This document shows, piece by piece, positions 8,899 through 17,641 of a DNA stretch of 64,000 nt. A program made the translations under genes and the position numbers. Origin of the DNA: Hymenobacter psoromatis (lineage in GTDB: Bacteria; Bacteroidota; Bacteroidia; Cytophagales; Hymenobacteraceae); contig NZ_JAIFAG010000001.1 of the NCBI RefSeq assembly GCF_020012125.1, forward strand, positions 3,658,001 to 3,722,000, in the 5' to 3' direction. The first letter of the stretch is position 1, and each line of letters begins with the position of its first letter. The notes beneath the pieces are model-generated. The model had not been told where the DNA came from. It saw only the letters and a list, made by a program, of their open reading frames with translations, and ran no database searches.

Positions 8899-8990
8899 GG
8901 TAGGGTGCGGGGCTTGCCCCCGCCCGTCGTTGAACGACTCGCACTGGGTCCGTTCAACGATGGGCGGGGGCAAGCCCCGCATCCTACCTT
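8897..8990. repeat. Dispersed palindromic repeat, family A (copy 1)
   Basis: The 39-base arms 8897-8935 and 8952-8990 pair with only two G-T positions. The core is TGCGGGGCTTGCCCCCGCCC followed by CGTTGAAC. The loop holds ACTCGCACTGGGTCC. A second, more degenerate copy of the same family lies at 23321-23422. The element begins inside the stop codon of the glycosylase gene and ends 6 bp before the next ATG. Confidence 0.88.
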
Positions 8991-8996
8991 TATAGC

Positions 8997-9980
8997 ATGC
9001 GCCTCGTTCGCCACCCCGTCCTCTGCAATTACTACGTCACGTACCGCTGCAATGCGAAGTGCGCGTTTTGCGACATTTGGGAAAAGCCCTCGCCCTACAT
9101 CACGCTGGCCGACGTGGAGGCCAACTTGCGCGACCTCAAGCAGCTGGGTGTTAAGGTCATTGACTTCACGGGCGGTGAGCCGCTGCTGCACCGGCAGCTA
9201 CCCGAGTTTCTGGCGCTGGCCCGGCGGCTGGGCTTCATCACTACCGTGACGACCAACGGCCTGCTCTACCCTAAAAATGCCGAAAAACTGCGCGGTCTGG
9301 TGGACATGCTGCACTTTTCGCTCGACTCGGCTGACCGCGCCACCCACGACCGCGGGCGGGGGGTAGCGTGCTACGATTTCGTGCTCGAAAGCATCCGCGT
9401 GGCGAAGGAGCTGGGCGAGCGGCCCGACGTGCTATTCACTGTCTTTCGTCACAACCTGGCCGACTTGGAAGCCGTGTACCGCGACATTACGCGACCTAAC
9501 GGCTTGGTGCTAATTTTAAACCCCGCGTTTGAGTACGGCGACGTGGACGCCGGCGGGCAGCTGAGCGCCGCCGAGCTGGACTACCTCTCGGCTTTTGGCA
9601 GGAAGAAGGGCGTGTATTTGAATGAAGGTTTCATTGCGCTGCGGCGCGACGGCGGCAACCACGTGGCTGCGCCGGTGTGCCGGGCGGCCAGCACCACGCT
9701 CGTTATCTCGCCCAGCAACGAGCTGGTGCTCCCCTGCTACCACCTCGGCGAGCAAACATTCCCCATCGAGGGCCGCCTCTTCGACCTTTATCAGGCCCCT
9801 GAAACCCAGCGCCTGGCCGCCCTCGAAGGCCGCCTACCCGCCTGCGAAGGCTGCACCATCAATTGCTACATGCAGCCCAGTTTCGCGGTTGAAACCAGCA
9901 AGTATTTCTGGCAAGCATTGCCTAGCACGTTGAAATACAATTGGGAAAAAGGCACCTGGAAACGACTACTGACGACGTAG
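8997..9980 (+). CDS. Radical SAM protein with C-terminal cysteine cluster
   Basis: This is a 327-residue protein. CNAKCAFC (Cys 18, 22, 25) is the CxxxCxxC [4Fe-4S] motif of radical SAM enzymes, followed by the SAM-binding FTGGEPLL. The C-terminal third has more cysteines (PVCRAAS, LPCYH, and ACEGCTINCYMQ near the end), arranged like a SPASM or twitch-type auxiliary cluster. The fold suggests modification of a small molecule, peptide or protein. The substrate cannot be told from the sequence. No peptide precursor gene is apparent beside it. It lies between the glycosylase and polA with the same orientation. Confidence 0.82.
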   Translation: MRLVRHPVLCNYYVTYRCNAKCAFCDIWEKPSPYITLADVEANLRDLKQLGVKVIDFTGGEPLLHRQLPEFLALARRLGFITTVTTNGLLYPKNAEKLRGLVDMLHFSLDSADRATHDRGRGVACYDFVLESIRVAKELGERPDVLFTVFRHNLADLEAVYRDITRPNGLVLILNPAFEYGDVDAGGQLSAAELDYLSAFGRKKGVYLNEGFIALRRDGGNHVAAPVCRAASTTLVISPSNELVLPCYHLGEQTFPIEGRLFDLYQAPETQRLAALEGRLPACEGCTINCYMQPSFAVETSKYFWQALPSTLKYNWEKGTWKRLLTT

Positions 9981-10039
9981 TGCGGCAATACGAGGCCCCG
10001 GCGCGGCGGTTCCACGCCGCCTTACGTACTTTGTAGCCT

Positions 10040-12928
10040 ATGTCTGAACCCACCGCCGCGCCCGCCAAAAAGCTGTTTCTGCTCGACGCTTTTGCCCTGA
10101 TTTACCGCTCGCACTTCGCCTTTGCCAAGAACCCGCGCATCAACTCGAAGGGGATGAATACGGGGGCCGTGCTGGGCTTCACCAACACGCTGGTGGAGGT
10201 GCTGCTCAAGGAAAAGCCCACTCACATCGGCGTGTGCTTCGATGCCGGCAAGACCTTCCGGCACGAGAAGGATGAGAACTACAAGGCCAACCGCCAGGCC
10301 ATGCCCGAGGATATTGGCATTGCCATCCCCTACATCAAGCAGGTGGTGGACGCGTTCCGCATCCCCATTCTGCTGCAAGCTGGCTTCGAGGCTGACGACG
10401 TAATTGGCACGCTGGCGCAACGGGCAGAAGCGGCTGGCTTCGAGGTGTTTATGATGACGCCCGACAAGGACTACTGCCAGCTCGTGACGGAGCACATCAA
10501 AATATACCGGCCCGCCTTTATGGGCAATGCCGCCGAGGTGCTCGACGTGGCGCACGTGCTGGCTCGCTTCGAGATTGAGCGTACCGAGCAGGTCATTGAT
10601 ATTCTGGGCCTGCAGGGCGACGCGAGCGATAATATTCCCGGCATTCCGGGCATCGGCGAGAAGACGGCCAAGGCACTCATCAAGCAGTTCGGCTCGGTCG
10701 AAAACCTGATTGCCAACTCTGACCAGCTCAAGGGTAAGCAGCAGGAAAACGTGCGCAACTTCGCCGAGCAGGGTCTTTTGAGTAAGGAATTAGCGACGAT
10801 TCATGTTAACGTGCCGATTGACTTTGAGCCAGATAAGCTCCTGCTGGAAGCGCCCGACGCCGAGCGTCTGCGGACGCTGTTTGAGGAATTAGAATTCCGG
10901 CAATTGGCCGTGCGGGTGCTGGGCACCGACGCGGCACCGGGGGGTAGCCGCCCGCCGGCCGGGCCAGTGGGCCGCGGGGCGCGGCGGCCGAAAGTAGCGG
11001 CCCCGGCGGGCCAGGGCTCACTGTTTGGCGAGGGTAGCGCGGCAGTCGTCATCGCGGCCGAAAACGGTGAATTTCTGCCTGGCGAGGCGGGCCAGGAATA
11101 CCACGGCACGACCAAAACGCTGGCCGACGTGCCCCATAATTACCACCTGGTAGACACGCCGGAGTTGCGTAAGTCGCTGCTGGGCTTCCTGTTGCAGCAG
11201 GCGGAAGTGAGCTTCGACACCGAAACCACCGGGCTGAATACCATGACGGCGCGGCTGGTGGGCCTGAGCTTCAGCTGGCTCGCGGGCGAGGCGTACTACG
11301 TACCCGTGCCGCAGGACGACACCGCGCAGGCGCTGGTGGAGGAGTTCTGCCCGTTTTTCGAGAGTACTATTCTAAAAATCGGGCAGAATATCAAGTACGA
11401 CCTGCTGATGCTTAAGAACTACCGGGTGCGCGTGAACGGGCCGTTCTTCGACACCATGCTGGCGCACTACCTCATCGAGCCCGACATGCGCCACAACATG
11501 GACGTGCTGGCCGAAACCTACCTGCACTATACGCCGGTGCCCATCACGGACCTCATCGGCCCCAAGGGCAAGAACCAGAAAACGATGGCCGACCTCGACC
11601 CGGCCGCCGTCAGCGACTACGCCTGCGAGGATGCTGACGTGACCTTGCAGTTGCGCCACGTCTTCGAGCCGATGCTCAAGGACCTGGGCCTGCTGGAGCT
11701 GCTGAATGAAGTCGAAAACCCACTGGTGCCGGTGCTGGCCGACGTGGAATTTGCGGGCGTGAAGATTGACTCAGCGGCCATGACCGAGTACTCGGCCGAG
11801 CTGCAAGGTTACGTGCAGGAGCTGGAAACGCAGATTTACCGCGAAGCGGGCCAGGAGTTCAACATCGGCTCGCCCAAGCAGCTCGGCGAAGTGCTATTTG
11901 ACAAAATGGACGTCGGGCGCGGCAAAATCAAGAAAACCAAGACCGGCCAGTACGCCACCGGCGAGGAAATCCTGAGCCAGCTGGCGGCCGATAACCCCAT
12001 TGCGGGCCTCATCCTGGAATACCGCCAGCTCAGCAAGCTGCGCAGCACCTACGTGGAGGCCCTACCCCAGCTCGTGAGCCCCGTCGATGGCCGCGTGCAC
12101 ACGAGCTTCAACCAGGCCGTGACGGCCACCGGGCGCTTATCCAGCACCAACCCGAACCTGCAAAACATCCCTATCCGCACCGAGAAGGGCCGCGAAATCC
12201 GCAAGGCCTTCGTGCCGCGCGATGCCGGCCACCTGCTGCTGGCCGCCGACTACTCGCAGGTGGAGCTGCGCATCATGGCCGATTTTTCGGGTGATAAAAC
12301 CATGATTGAAGCCTTCCGGCTGGGCCAGGACGTGCACGCCAGCACCGCCAGCAAGGTATTCCATGTGCCTTTGAACGAAGTAGATGGCGAGATGCGCCGC
12401 AAGGCCAAGACCGTGAACTTCGGCATTATCTACGGCATCTCGGCGTTTGGCCTGGCCCAGCGCATCGGCATCAGCCGCAAGGAAGCCACCGATATTATCG
12501 AGACCTATTTCCAGGAATTCCCGAGCGTGAAGCAGTTCATGGACGACAGCATCAACCGCGCCCGCGAGCTGGAATACGCCGAAACCCTGCTCAAGCGCCG
12601 CCGCTACCTGCGCGACATCAACTCGCGCAACGCTACGCTGCGCGGCTACACCGAGCGCAACGCCATCAACGCCCCCATCCAGGGCACGGCCGCCGACATC
12701 ATCAAAATGGCGATGATAAACATCCACGACTGGCTGGAAAAAGAGCGCCTCGGCACCAAAATGATACTGCAAGTGCACGACGAACTCGTGTTCGACGCCG
12801 TGCGCGAAGAAGTGGACTACATCACCCCCAAAATCCGCGAGTTGATGACCCAGGCGCTGCTGCTACCCCGCGGCGTGCCGCTCGAAGTGGAGGTGGGGGT
12901 AGGGGACAACTGGCTGAAGGCGCATTAA
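10040..12928 (+). CDS. polA: DNA polymerase I
   Basis: This is a 962-residue, three-domain enzyme. Residues 1-290 are the 5'-3' flap exonuclease (DAFALIYRSHFAF, GFEADDVIGTLA, LQGDASDNIPGIPGIGEKTA). A Gly/Ala/Pro linker of about 60 residues follows. The 3'-5' exonuclease has FDTETTGL, so the acidic catalytic residues are present and proofreading is probably active, unlike in many Gram-positive Pol I enzymes. The polymerase domain has DYSQVELR (motif A), KTVNFGIIYG (motif B) and QVHDELVFD (motif C). It fills gaps in repair and removes Okazaki primers. Confidence 0.97.
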   Translation: MSEPTAAPAKKLFLLDAFALIYRSHFAFAKNPRINSKGMNTGAVLGFTNTLVEVLLKEKPTHIGVCFDAGKTFRHEKDENYKANRQAMPEDIGIAIPYIKQVVDAFRIPILLQAGFEADDVIGTLAQRAEAAGFEVFMMTPDKDYCQLVTEHIKIYRPAFMGNAAEVLDVAHVLARFEIERTEQVIDILGLQGDASDNIPGIPGIGEKTAKALIKQFGSVENLIANSDQLKGKQQENVRNFAEQGLLSKELATIHVNVPIDFEPDKLLLEAPDAERLRTLFEELEFRQLAVRVLGTDAAPGGSRPPAGPVGRGARRPKVAAPAGQGSLFGEGSAAVVIAAENGEFLPGEAGQEYHGTTKTLADVPHNYHLVDTPELRKSLLGFLLQQAEVSFDTETTGLNTMTARLVGLSFSWLAGEAYYVPVPQDDTAQALVEEFCPFFESTILKIGQNIKYDLLMLKNYRVRVNGPFFDTMLAHYLIEPDMRHNMDVLAETYLHYTPVPITDLIGPKGKNQKTMADLDPAAVSDYACEDADVTLQLRHVFEPMLKDLGLLELLNEVENPLVPVLADVEFAGVKIDSAAMTEYSAELQGYVQELETQIYREAGQEFNIGSPKQLGEVLFDKMDVGRGKIKKTKTGQYATGEEILSQLAADNPIAGLILEYRQLSKLRSTYVEALPQLVSPVDGRVHTSFNQAVTATGRLSSTNPNLQNIPIRTEKGREIRKAFVPRDAGHLLLAADYSQVELRIMADFSGDKTMIEAFRLGQDVHASTASKVFHVPLNEVDGEMRRKAKTVNFGIIYGISAFGLAQRIGISRKEATDIIETYFQEFPSVKQFMDDSINRARELEYAETLLKRRRYLRDINSRNATLRGYTERNAINAPIQGTAADIIKMAMINIHDWLEKERLGTKMILQVHDELVFDAVREEVDYITPKIRELMTQALLLPRGVPLEVEVGVGDNWLKAH

Positions 12929-12954
12929 AACGGGTTTCTGTAACGAATCAGGCA

Positions 12955-13001
12955 GCGGGCTGGTAGTCGGCGCATACCTTACGCCCCGACTACCAGCCCG
13001 C
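12955..13001. other. Perfect 16-bp hairpin upstream of the S41 protease start
   Basis: Arms 12955-12970 and 12986-13001 are exact complements around a 15-nt loop. The element is 26 bp after the polA stop and ends 8 bp before the ATG at 13010. It could end polA transcripts (no T-run follows) or hide the start region of the protease mRNA. Confidence 0.7.
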
Positions 13002-13009
13002 TTGTGCCT

Positions 13010-14443
13010 ATGAAAAAACTACTGTCTCTGCTGCTTTGGCTGCCTTTGCTAGGTTGCGCCCAAGCTCCCACCAATTGCGGCTGCGCCCAAAATTTTGTGG
13101 CGATGCGGCAATTAATTGAAACTAACTACTCCGGCTACCGCGACAAGGTAACGACCACCACCCGGCCTCGGCTCGACTCACTCACGGCCGCCATCCGGGC
13201 GCAGGCCGATACGGCGCACGCGGGCAATTGTGGGGTAGTGCTGTACAAGTGGCTGTTATTTTTTCACGATAAACACATGGCCTTGCAAAACAACAGCGCT
13301 TTGCGCCTGGATTCGGCAGCCATTCGGGCGCAGTACACCGCTACGGAGCGCCTGCCCTGGACGCGGGCCAGCTTCCGCCAGTACCTCAACGACCCGGCGC
13401 GGCCTAAGCAGCCGCTGGAAGGCATTTGGCTTGACGGGAGCGGCGGCGGCTACGTGGTAGGCATCGTGGCCTCGGGACCCGCTCAGTATAAAGGCTTTGT
13501 GCTGAAAGCCGATAGCCTGTACTGGCTGCCAGGGCAGGTGAAATTTGCGTTTGCCAACCCCGAGGCCGGCCCGGCTACCGCCCGCTACTATATGCGCGAC
13601 CACAGCGTGGAAAACCGCCCGGTGCGTGTGGTGCGCGACGGGGAACTGAACATCAATGGGCCGTGGTACCGCACCTACCCCCGCCCGGTAGCCGTGCCGC
13701 CGGGGGCTGCCCCACTCAGCTTTCAAATGCTGGACGATACCACGGCCCTCTACCAAATTGGCTCGTTCGGCGACGAGTACCGCCCGCGCATTGACAGCAT
13801 TACGAAGGCCAATGCCGCGAATCTGGCCCGCACGAAACTCCTGATTCTAGACGTGCGCAACAACGGCGGCGGCTCGGATGGCAGCTACCGCTCGCTCGCA
13901 CCCTACCTCTATACCGGCCCGGTGCAGGAAACCGGAATTGAGTTATGGTCTACGGCCCTGAACAACAGCAAATACAGCGGCCAACTCTACCCCAACATGA
14001 CCCCGCAGGAGAAAAAGAAATACGCTAACCGGCGCAAGAAGCTCGATGCCCGGCAGGGCCAGTTTGTTAATCCTGATGGCAAAAAAGAATTCTCGGTTTT
14101 TCGGGTGAAGCGGAGCCAGCAGCACCCCGCGTTAAAACGGGTAGCCGTGCTGCAAAACCGCTATTCGGGCAGCACCACCGAGCAGTTTTTGCTGCTGGCC
14201 CGCCAGAGCCAAAAAACGACGCTGTTTGGCGAAAATTCCTACGGCACGCTTGACTATTCCAACCTACAATTCGCGGAGCTACCCTGCTACAAACTGCGTC
14301 TGGGCTGGCCCACTTCCCGTAGCTTCCGGGTTAAGCGCGGCGAGATAATTGACAACGTGGGCATCGCGCCCACCGTGCGCCTCAACCCCGCCGCCCCCAA
14401 CATGACAGAGCAGGTCCGCGCCTGGTACCGGATACGGAAATAA
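13010..14443 (+). CDS. S41-family C-terminal processing-type protease, lipoprotein
   Basis: This is a 477-residue protein from ATG 13010. The leader MKKLLSLLLWLPLLGC ends in a lipobox (LLGC), so it is probably anchored in a membrane facing the periplasm. Near residue 280, ILDVRNNGGGSDG is the conserved strand-turn of the tail-specific protease fold. About 100 residues later YSGSTTEQF holds the likely catalytic serine, and GENSYGTLDY follows as in S41 enzymes. A PDZ domain is not obvious. It is likely a secreted peptide hydrolase of unknown substrate. A small hairpin (14453-14474) lies just after the stop. Confidence 0.85.
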   Translation: MKKLLSLLLWLPLLGCAQAPTNCGCAQNFVAMRQLIETNYSGYRDKVTTTTRPRLDSLTAAIRAQADTAHAGNCGVVLYKWLLFFHDKHMALQNNSALRLDSAAIRAQYTATERLPWTRASFRQYLNDPARPKQPLEGIWLDGSGGGYVVGIVASGPAQYKGFVLKADSLYWLPGQVKFAFANPEAGPATARYYMRDHSVENRPVRVVRDGELNINGPWYRTYPRPVAVPPGAAPLSFQMLDDTTALYQIGSFGDEYRPRIDSITKANAANLARTKLLILDVRNNGGGSDGSYRSLAPYLYTGPVQETGIELWSTALNNSKYSGQLYPNMTPQEKKKYANRRKKLDARQGQFVNPDGKKEFSVFRVKRSQQHPALKRVAVLQNRYSGSTTEQFLLLARQSQKTTLFGENSYGTLDYSNLQFAELPCYKLRLGWPTSRSFRVKRGEIIDNVGIAPTVRLNPAAPNMTEQVRAWYRIRK

Positions 14444-14498
14444 GCAACCGGGGGCTGGCTCTACCTTGCCAGCCGGACCCAGTGACTACCCGTAGTTT

Positions 14499-15563
14499 AT
14501 GAAAAAGCTCCTCCTTCTACTACTGGCTGTCCTGCCAACCTTACCGGCCCACGCGCAGCACGCCGCCGAGCTGGCTACTCTAATGCAGCGCCACCAGGTG
14601 CCGGGAATGCAGCTTGTGTACACCCACGGCCCGCGCACGCAGACGTACAGCCTGGGCGTGCGCGAGGCCGGCACGAGCCAGCCCGTTATGGACGCTACTA
14701 TCTTTGAGGCGGCTTCGCTGGGCAAGGAAATGCTGGCCTACGTGGCCCTGCGCCTGCTCGACCGCCACCTGCTCGACCTCGACAAGCCGCTGCTGCAATA
14801 TGCTCCCTACCCCCGCCTGCAAGGCCAGGCGCGGGCCGCCCGCATCACGGCGCGCATGGTGCTGGCGCACACGGCCGGCCTGCCTAACTGGTCCCAGAAC
14901 CCGACGAGCCCCGGCTGGGAAACCTCGGCCTTGGTCCTGAAATACGCCCCCGATAGCTGCTGGAACTACTCAGGCGAGGGCTACACGTTTTTACAGAAAA
15001 CGCTGGAGCATATCACTGGCAAGCCGTGGGAAACACTGGCTACGGAAGAGATATTCAAGCCGCTCGGGCTGAAAAACAGCAGCTTTCAGTGGCGCGCGTC
15101 GTTTGCCAACGCGGCCAGTGCCGGCCACGATAGCGCGGGCAAACCTACCCCCATCGACCACTTTACGGAGCCCAACGCGGGGTTTACCCTCTACTCCACT
15201 GCCACCGACTATAGCCGGTTTTTGCAAGCACTGCGCACGGGCGAGGGCTTGCGGCCGGCCACTGCCCAACTGCTACGCACGCCCGCTACCCCGGCCGACC
15301 GGTGCGGGCAGCCCACCACCGCCACCGACCCCTACATTGCCTGGGCGTGCGGGGTAGGGCTGGCCACCACCAGCCGGGGGCTGGCGCAGTGGCAATGGGG
15401 TGATAACGGCAACTTCAAGGGATTCTTTATGACCCTGCCTGGCCAGCAAGAAAGCGTGTTGATTTTCACCAACAGCGCTAACGGACCTGAGCTGGTGGAG
15501 GAGGTGCTGACGCTGTTCTTCGGGGCGGGTGAGTACCGGGCCCCGCAGTGGCTGCGGGAATGA
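14499..15563 (+). CDS. Serine hydrolase, beta-lactamase/penicillin-binding fold (class C-like)
   Basis: This is a 354-residue exported protein with signal peptide MKKLLLLLLAV...AHAQ. EAASLGKEML contains the S-x-x-K motif (Ser-Leu-Gly-Lys) of the serine beta-lactamase/DD-peptidase fold, and WNYSGEGY near residue 155 supplies the second-motif Tyr (Y-S-G in place of Y-x-N). The C-terminal part has WQWGDNGNFKG where the third motif is expected (H/K-x-G position). Members act as esterases, D-amino peptidases or beta-lactamases. Resistance activity is not implied. It is encoded 55 bp after the S41 gene and 50 bp before the GH97 gene in the same direction. Confidence 0.85.
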   Translation: MKKLLLLLLAVLPTLPAHAQHAAELATLMQRHQVPGMQLVYTHGPRTQTYSLGVREAGTSQPVMDATIFEAASLGKEMLAYVALRLLDRHLLDLDKPLLQYAPYPRLQGQARAARITARMVLAHTAGLPNWSQNPTSPGWETSALVLKYAPDSCWNYSGEGYTFLQKTLEHITGKPWETLATEEIFKPLGLKNSSFQWRASFANAASAGHDSAGKPTPIDHFTEPNAGFTLYSTATDYSRFLQALRTGEGLRPATAQLLRTPATPADRCGQPTTATDPYIAWACGVGLATTSRGLAQWQWGDNGNFKGFFMTLPGQQESVLIFTNSANGPELVEEVLTLFFGAGEYRAPQWLRE

Positions 15564-15613
15564 GCGGCTGACGGCCGGTTGCGTACCTTGCTCCTACCCC
15601 TCCTTTCCCGCCC

Positions 15614-17587
15614 ATGCCTACCCGTTACCTCTTGCTGCTGGCCGCCTGGCTACTGGCTACCAGCGCCTTCGCCCAAAAAGCACTGACGCTCCGCTCGCCC
15701 GATGGGCAGCTGACGTACCGCCTGCGCCTCACGCCGCAAGCGCCGGAGTACGACGTAACCTTTCACGGCAAGCCCGTGGTAGAGGCGTCGCCGCTGGGGC
15801 TGGTGTTCCAGGCGGGCGGGGCCTGGGGCGCGGGGCTGACGCAGCTGAGCGCCCGCCAAACCGCGGTGGATGAGCACTATAGCCTGCCGGTGGGCAAGGC
15901 CAGCCGGGTGCGCAACCACTACCGGCAGCTGACCGTGGCCCTGCGCGAAAAAGCGGGGGTAGGGCGGCCGGTGAACCTGGTGGTGCGGGCCTACGACGAC
16001 GGGCTGGCGTTCCGCTACGAGTTTCCCAAGTCGGAAAAGCAGACTGACTACGTACTAACCGATGAGAATTCGACCTTCCGGCTGGCCGGTAATCCCACAG
16101 TGCTAACGCTGTTTCGGGAAAATTATACGACCTCGCACGAGGGATTTTATAGTCGGCTGCCTTTGAGCAAAGTACGGGCCGACACCCTCATGGATATGCC
16201 CACGCTGTTTGAGTACCCCGGCGGGCCCTACCTGGCCATTACCGAGGCGGCGCTGCGCGACTACGCCAGTATGTACCTGGCTAAGCACGAAGGGGTTTTG
16301 ATGAGCCGGCTCTCGCCGCTGCCGGGCCAGACGGCCGTGAAAGTGCGGGCCGCGCTGCCGCACCGCTCGCCCTGGCGGGTGCTGCTGCTGGGCCAGCGGG
16401 TAGGGACGCTGCTGGAGTCCAATATCATCACCAGCCTCAACGACCCGCCCACGCAGGATTTTAGCTGGCTGAAGCCGGGCAAGAGCGCCTTCCACTGGTG
16501 GAACGGCGATATCTCGCCCGATACCACGTTCGCGCCCGGCCGCAGCTTCGAGTTCAACCAGTATTACATTGATTTCTGCGCCAGCCACGGCATTGACTAC
16601 CACACGGTTATCGGCTACGGCAACTCGGCGTGGTACCAGAACGACGGCGAGGGCTACTCCCCCGGCCCGCACACCGACATCACGAAGCCCGTGCCGGGGC
16701 TGGATATGCAGCGCATCGGCGACTATGCCAAAAGCAAGGGGGTAGGGCTGCGGGTGTGGGTGCACTGGCAGCCATTTTACGCGCAGCTGGATAAGGCGCT
16801 GGCGCAGTTTCAGACCTGGGGCGTGCAGGGCATGATGGTCGATTTTCTGGACCGCGACGACCAGCAGATGATTCAGATGCAGGAAGAAATGCTGCGCAAA
16901 GCCGCCGCGCACCACATCCACATTCAGTTTCACGGCGCGGCCAAGCCCACCGGCCTGTCGCGCACCTATCCCAATGAGCTGACCCGCGAGGGCACTTTCA
17001 ACTACGAAAATAATAAGTGGGGACCGGCCATCACCCCCGACCACGACCTCAACATGCCCTTTACGCGGTTGCTGGCCGGGCCCACCGATTACCACCTGGG
17101 CGGCTTCCGGGCGGTGCCACCGGCGCAGTTTCGGGTGCAGTACACCCGGCCGCTGATGATTGGCACGCGCGCCCACATGCTGGCCATGTACGTGGTGCTG
17201 GAAAGCTACCTGGGCATGGTCTGCGACTATCCCGCCGCCTACGAGGGCCAGCCGGGCTTCGAGTTTATTCGGGCCCTACCCACCGTGTGGGACGAAACCC
17301 GCGTGCCGCTGGCCGAAGTATCGCAGTACGTGTGCATCGCCCGCCGCCAAGGGACGGATTGGTTCGTGGGCGCGCTCACCAACAGCCAGGCCCGCAGCCT
17401 TTCTTTGAAACTCGATTTCCTACCCCCCGGCCAGTACGAAGCCACCCTGTGGGCCGACGCCGCGGACGTGGCCACGGAGCCCAACCATTTGCTGAAGAAA
17501 ACGCTGACCGTGAGCCGCGAAACTACGCTGCCGCTGGCGCTGGCGGCGGGCGGCGGGCAGGTGCTGACGCTGCGTCGGCTGCCGTAA
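15614..17587 (+). CDS. Glycoside hydrolase family 97 (SusB-like alpha-glucosidase/alpha-galactosidase)
   Basis: This is a 657-residue protein with signal peptide (MPTRYLLLLAAWLL...AFAQ). An N-terminal beta-super-sandwich begins LRSPDGQLTYRL. The catalytic barrel follows, with MVDFLDRDDQ, IQFHGAAKPTGLSRTYPN and ELTREG, a motif string characteristic of GH97. The Asp in DFLDRDD fits the retaining (alpha-galactosidase-like) subgroup, whose nucleophile is Asp, rather than the inverting SusB type, but I infer this from motif position only. It acts in the periplasm on alpha-linked sugars. The GH31 gene converges on it, giving a small glycan-use locus. Confidence 0.9.
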   Translation: MPTRYLLLLAAWLLATSAFAQKALTLRSPDGQLTYRLRLTPQAPEYDVTFHGKPVVEASPLGLVFQAGGAWGAGLTQLSARQTAVDEHYSLPVGKASRVRNHYRQLTVALREKAGVGRPVNLVVRAYDDGLAFRYEFPKSEKQTDYVLTDENSTFRLAGNPTVLTLFRENYTTSHEGFYSRLPLSKVRADTLMDMPTLFEYPGGPYLAITEAALRDYASMYLAKHEGVLMSRLSPLPGQTAVKVRAALPHRSPWRVLLLGQRVGTLLESNIITSLNDPPTQDFSWLKPGKSAFHWWNGDISPDTTFAPGRSFEFNQYYIDFCASHGIDYHTVIGYGNSAWYQNDGEGYSPGPHTDITKPVPGLDMQRIGDYAKSKGVGLRVWVHWQPFYAQLDKALAQFQTWGVQGMMVDFLDRDDQQMIQMQEEMLRKAAAHHIHIQFHGAAKPTGLSRTYPNELTREGTFNYENNKWGPAITPDHDLNMPFTRLLAGPTDYHLGGFRAVPPAQFRVQYTRPLMIGTRAHMLAMYVVLESYLGMVCDYPAAYEGQPGFEFIRALPTVWDETRVPLAEVSQYVCIARRQGTDWFVGALTNSQARSLSLKLDFLPPGQYEATLWADAADVATEPNHLLKKTLTVSRETTLPLALAAGGGQVLTLRRLP

Positions 17588-17588
17588 A

Positions 17589-17633
17589 GGCCGTTGGGCG
17601 GGCTGAACAAACCGGTAGCCCGCCCAACTGGCC
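17589..17633. terminator. Hairpin between convergent GH97 and GH31 genes
   Basis: GTTGGGCGGGCT pairs with AGCCCGCCCAAC, extended outward by GGCC/GGCC with one bulge, around a 12-nt loop. It occupies most of the 54-bp gap between the two stop codons and could end transcription from both sides. Confidence 0.7.
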
Positions 17634-17641
17634 CTACCCCC

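Noticed and set aside
14499..15563. Antibiotic-resistance beta-lactamase
   Set aside because: The fold is right but the second and third motifs differ from known class C beta-lactamases and the context is metabolic, so only a serine hydrolase is called.
16103..17176. 357-codon minus-strand open frame opposite GH97
   Set aside because: Shadow frame of a strongly supported enzyme gene.
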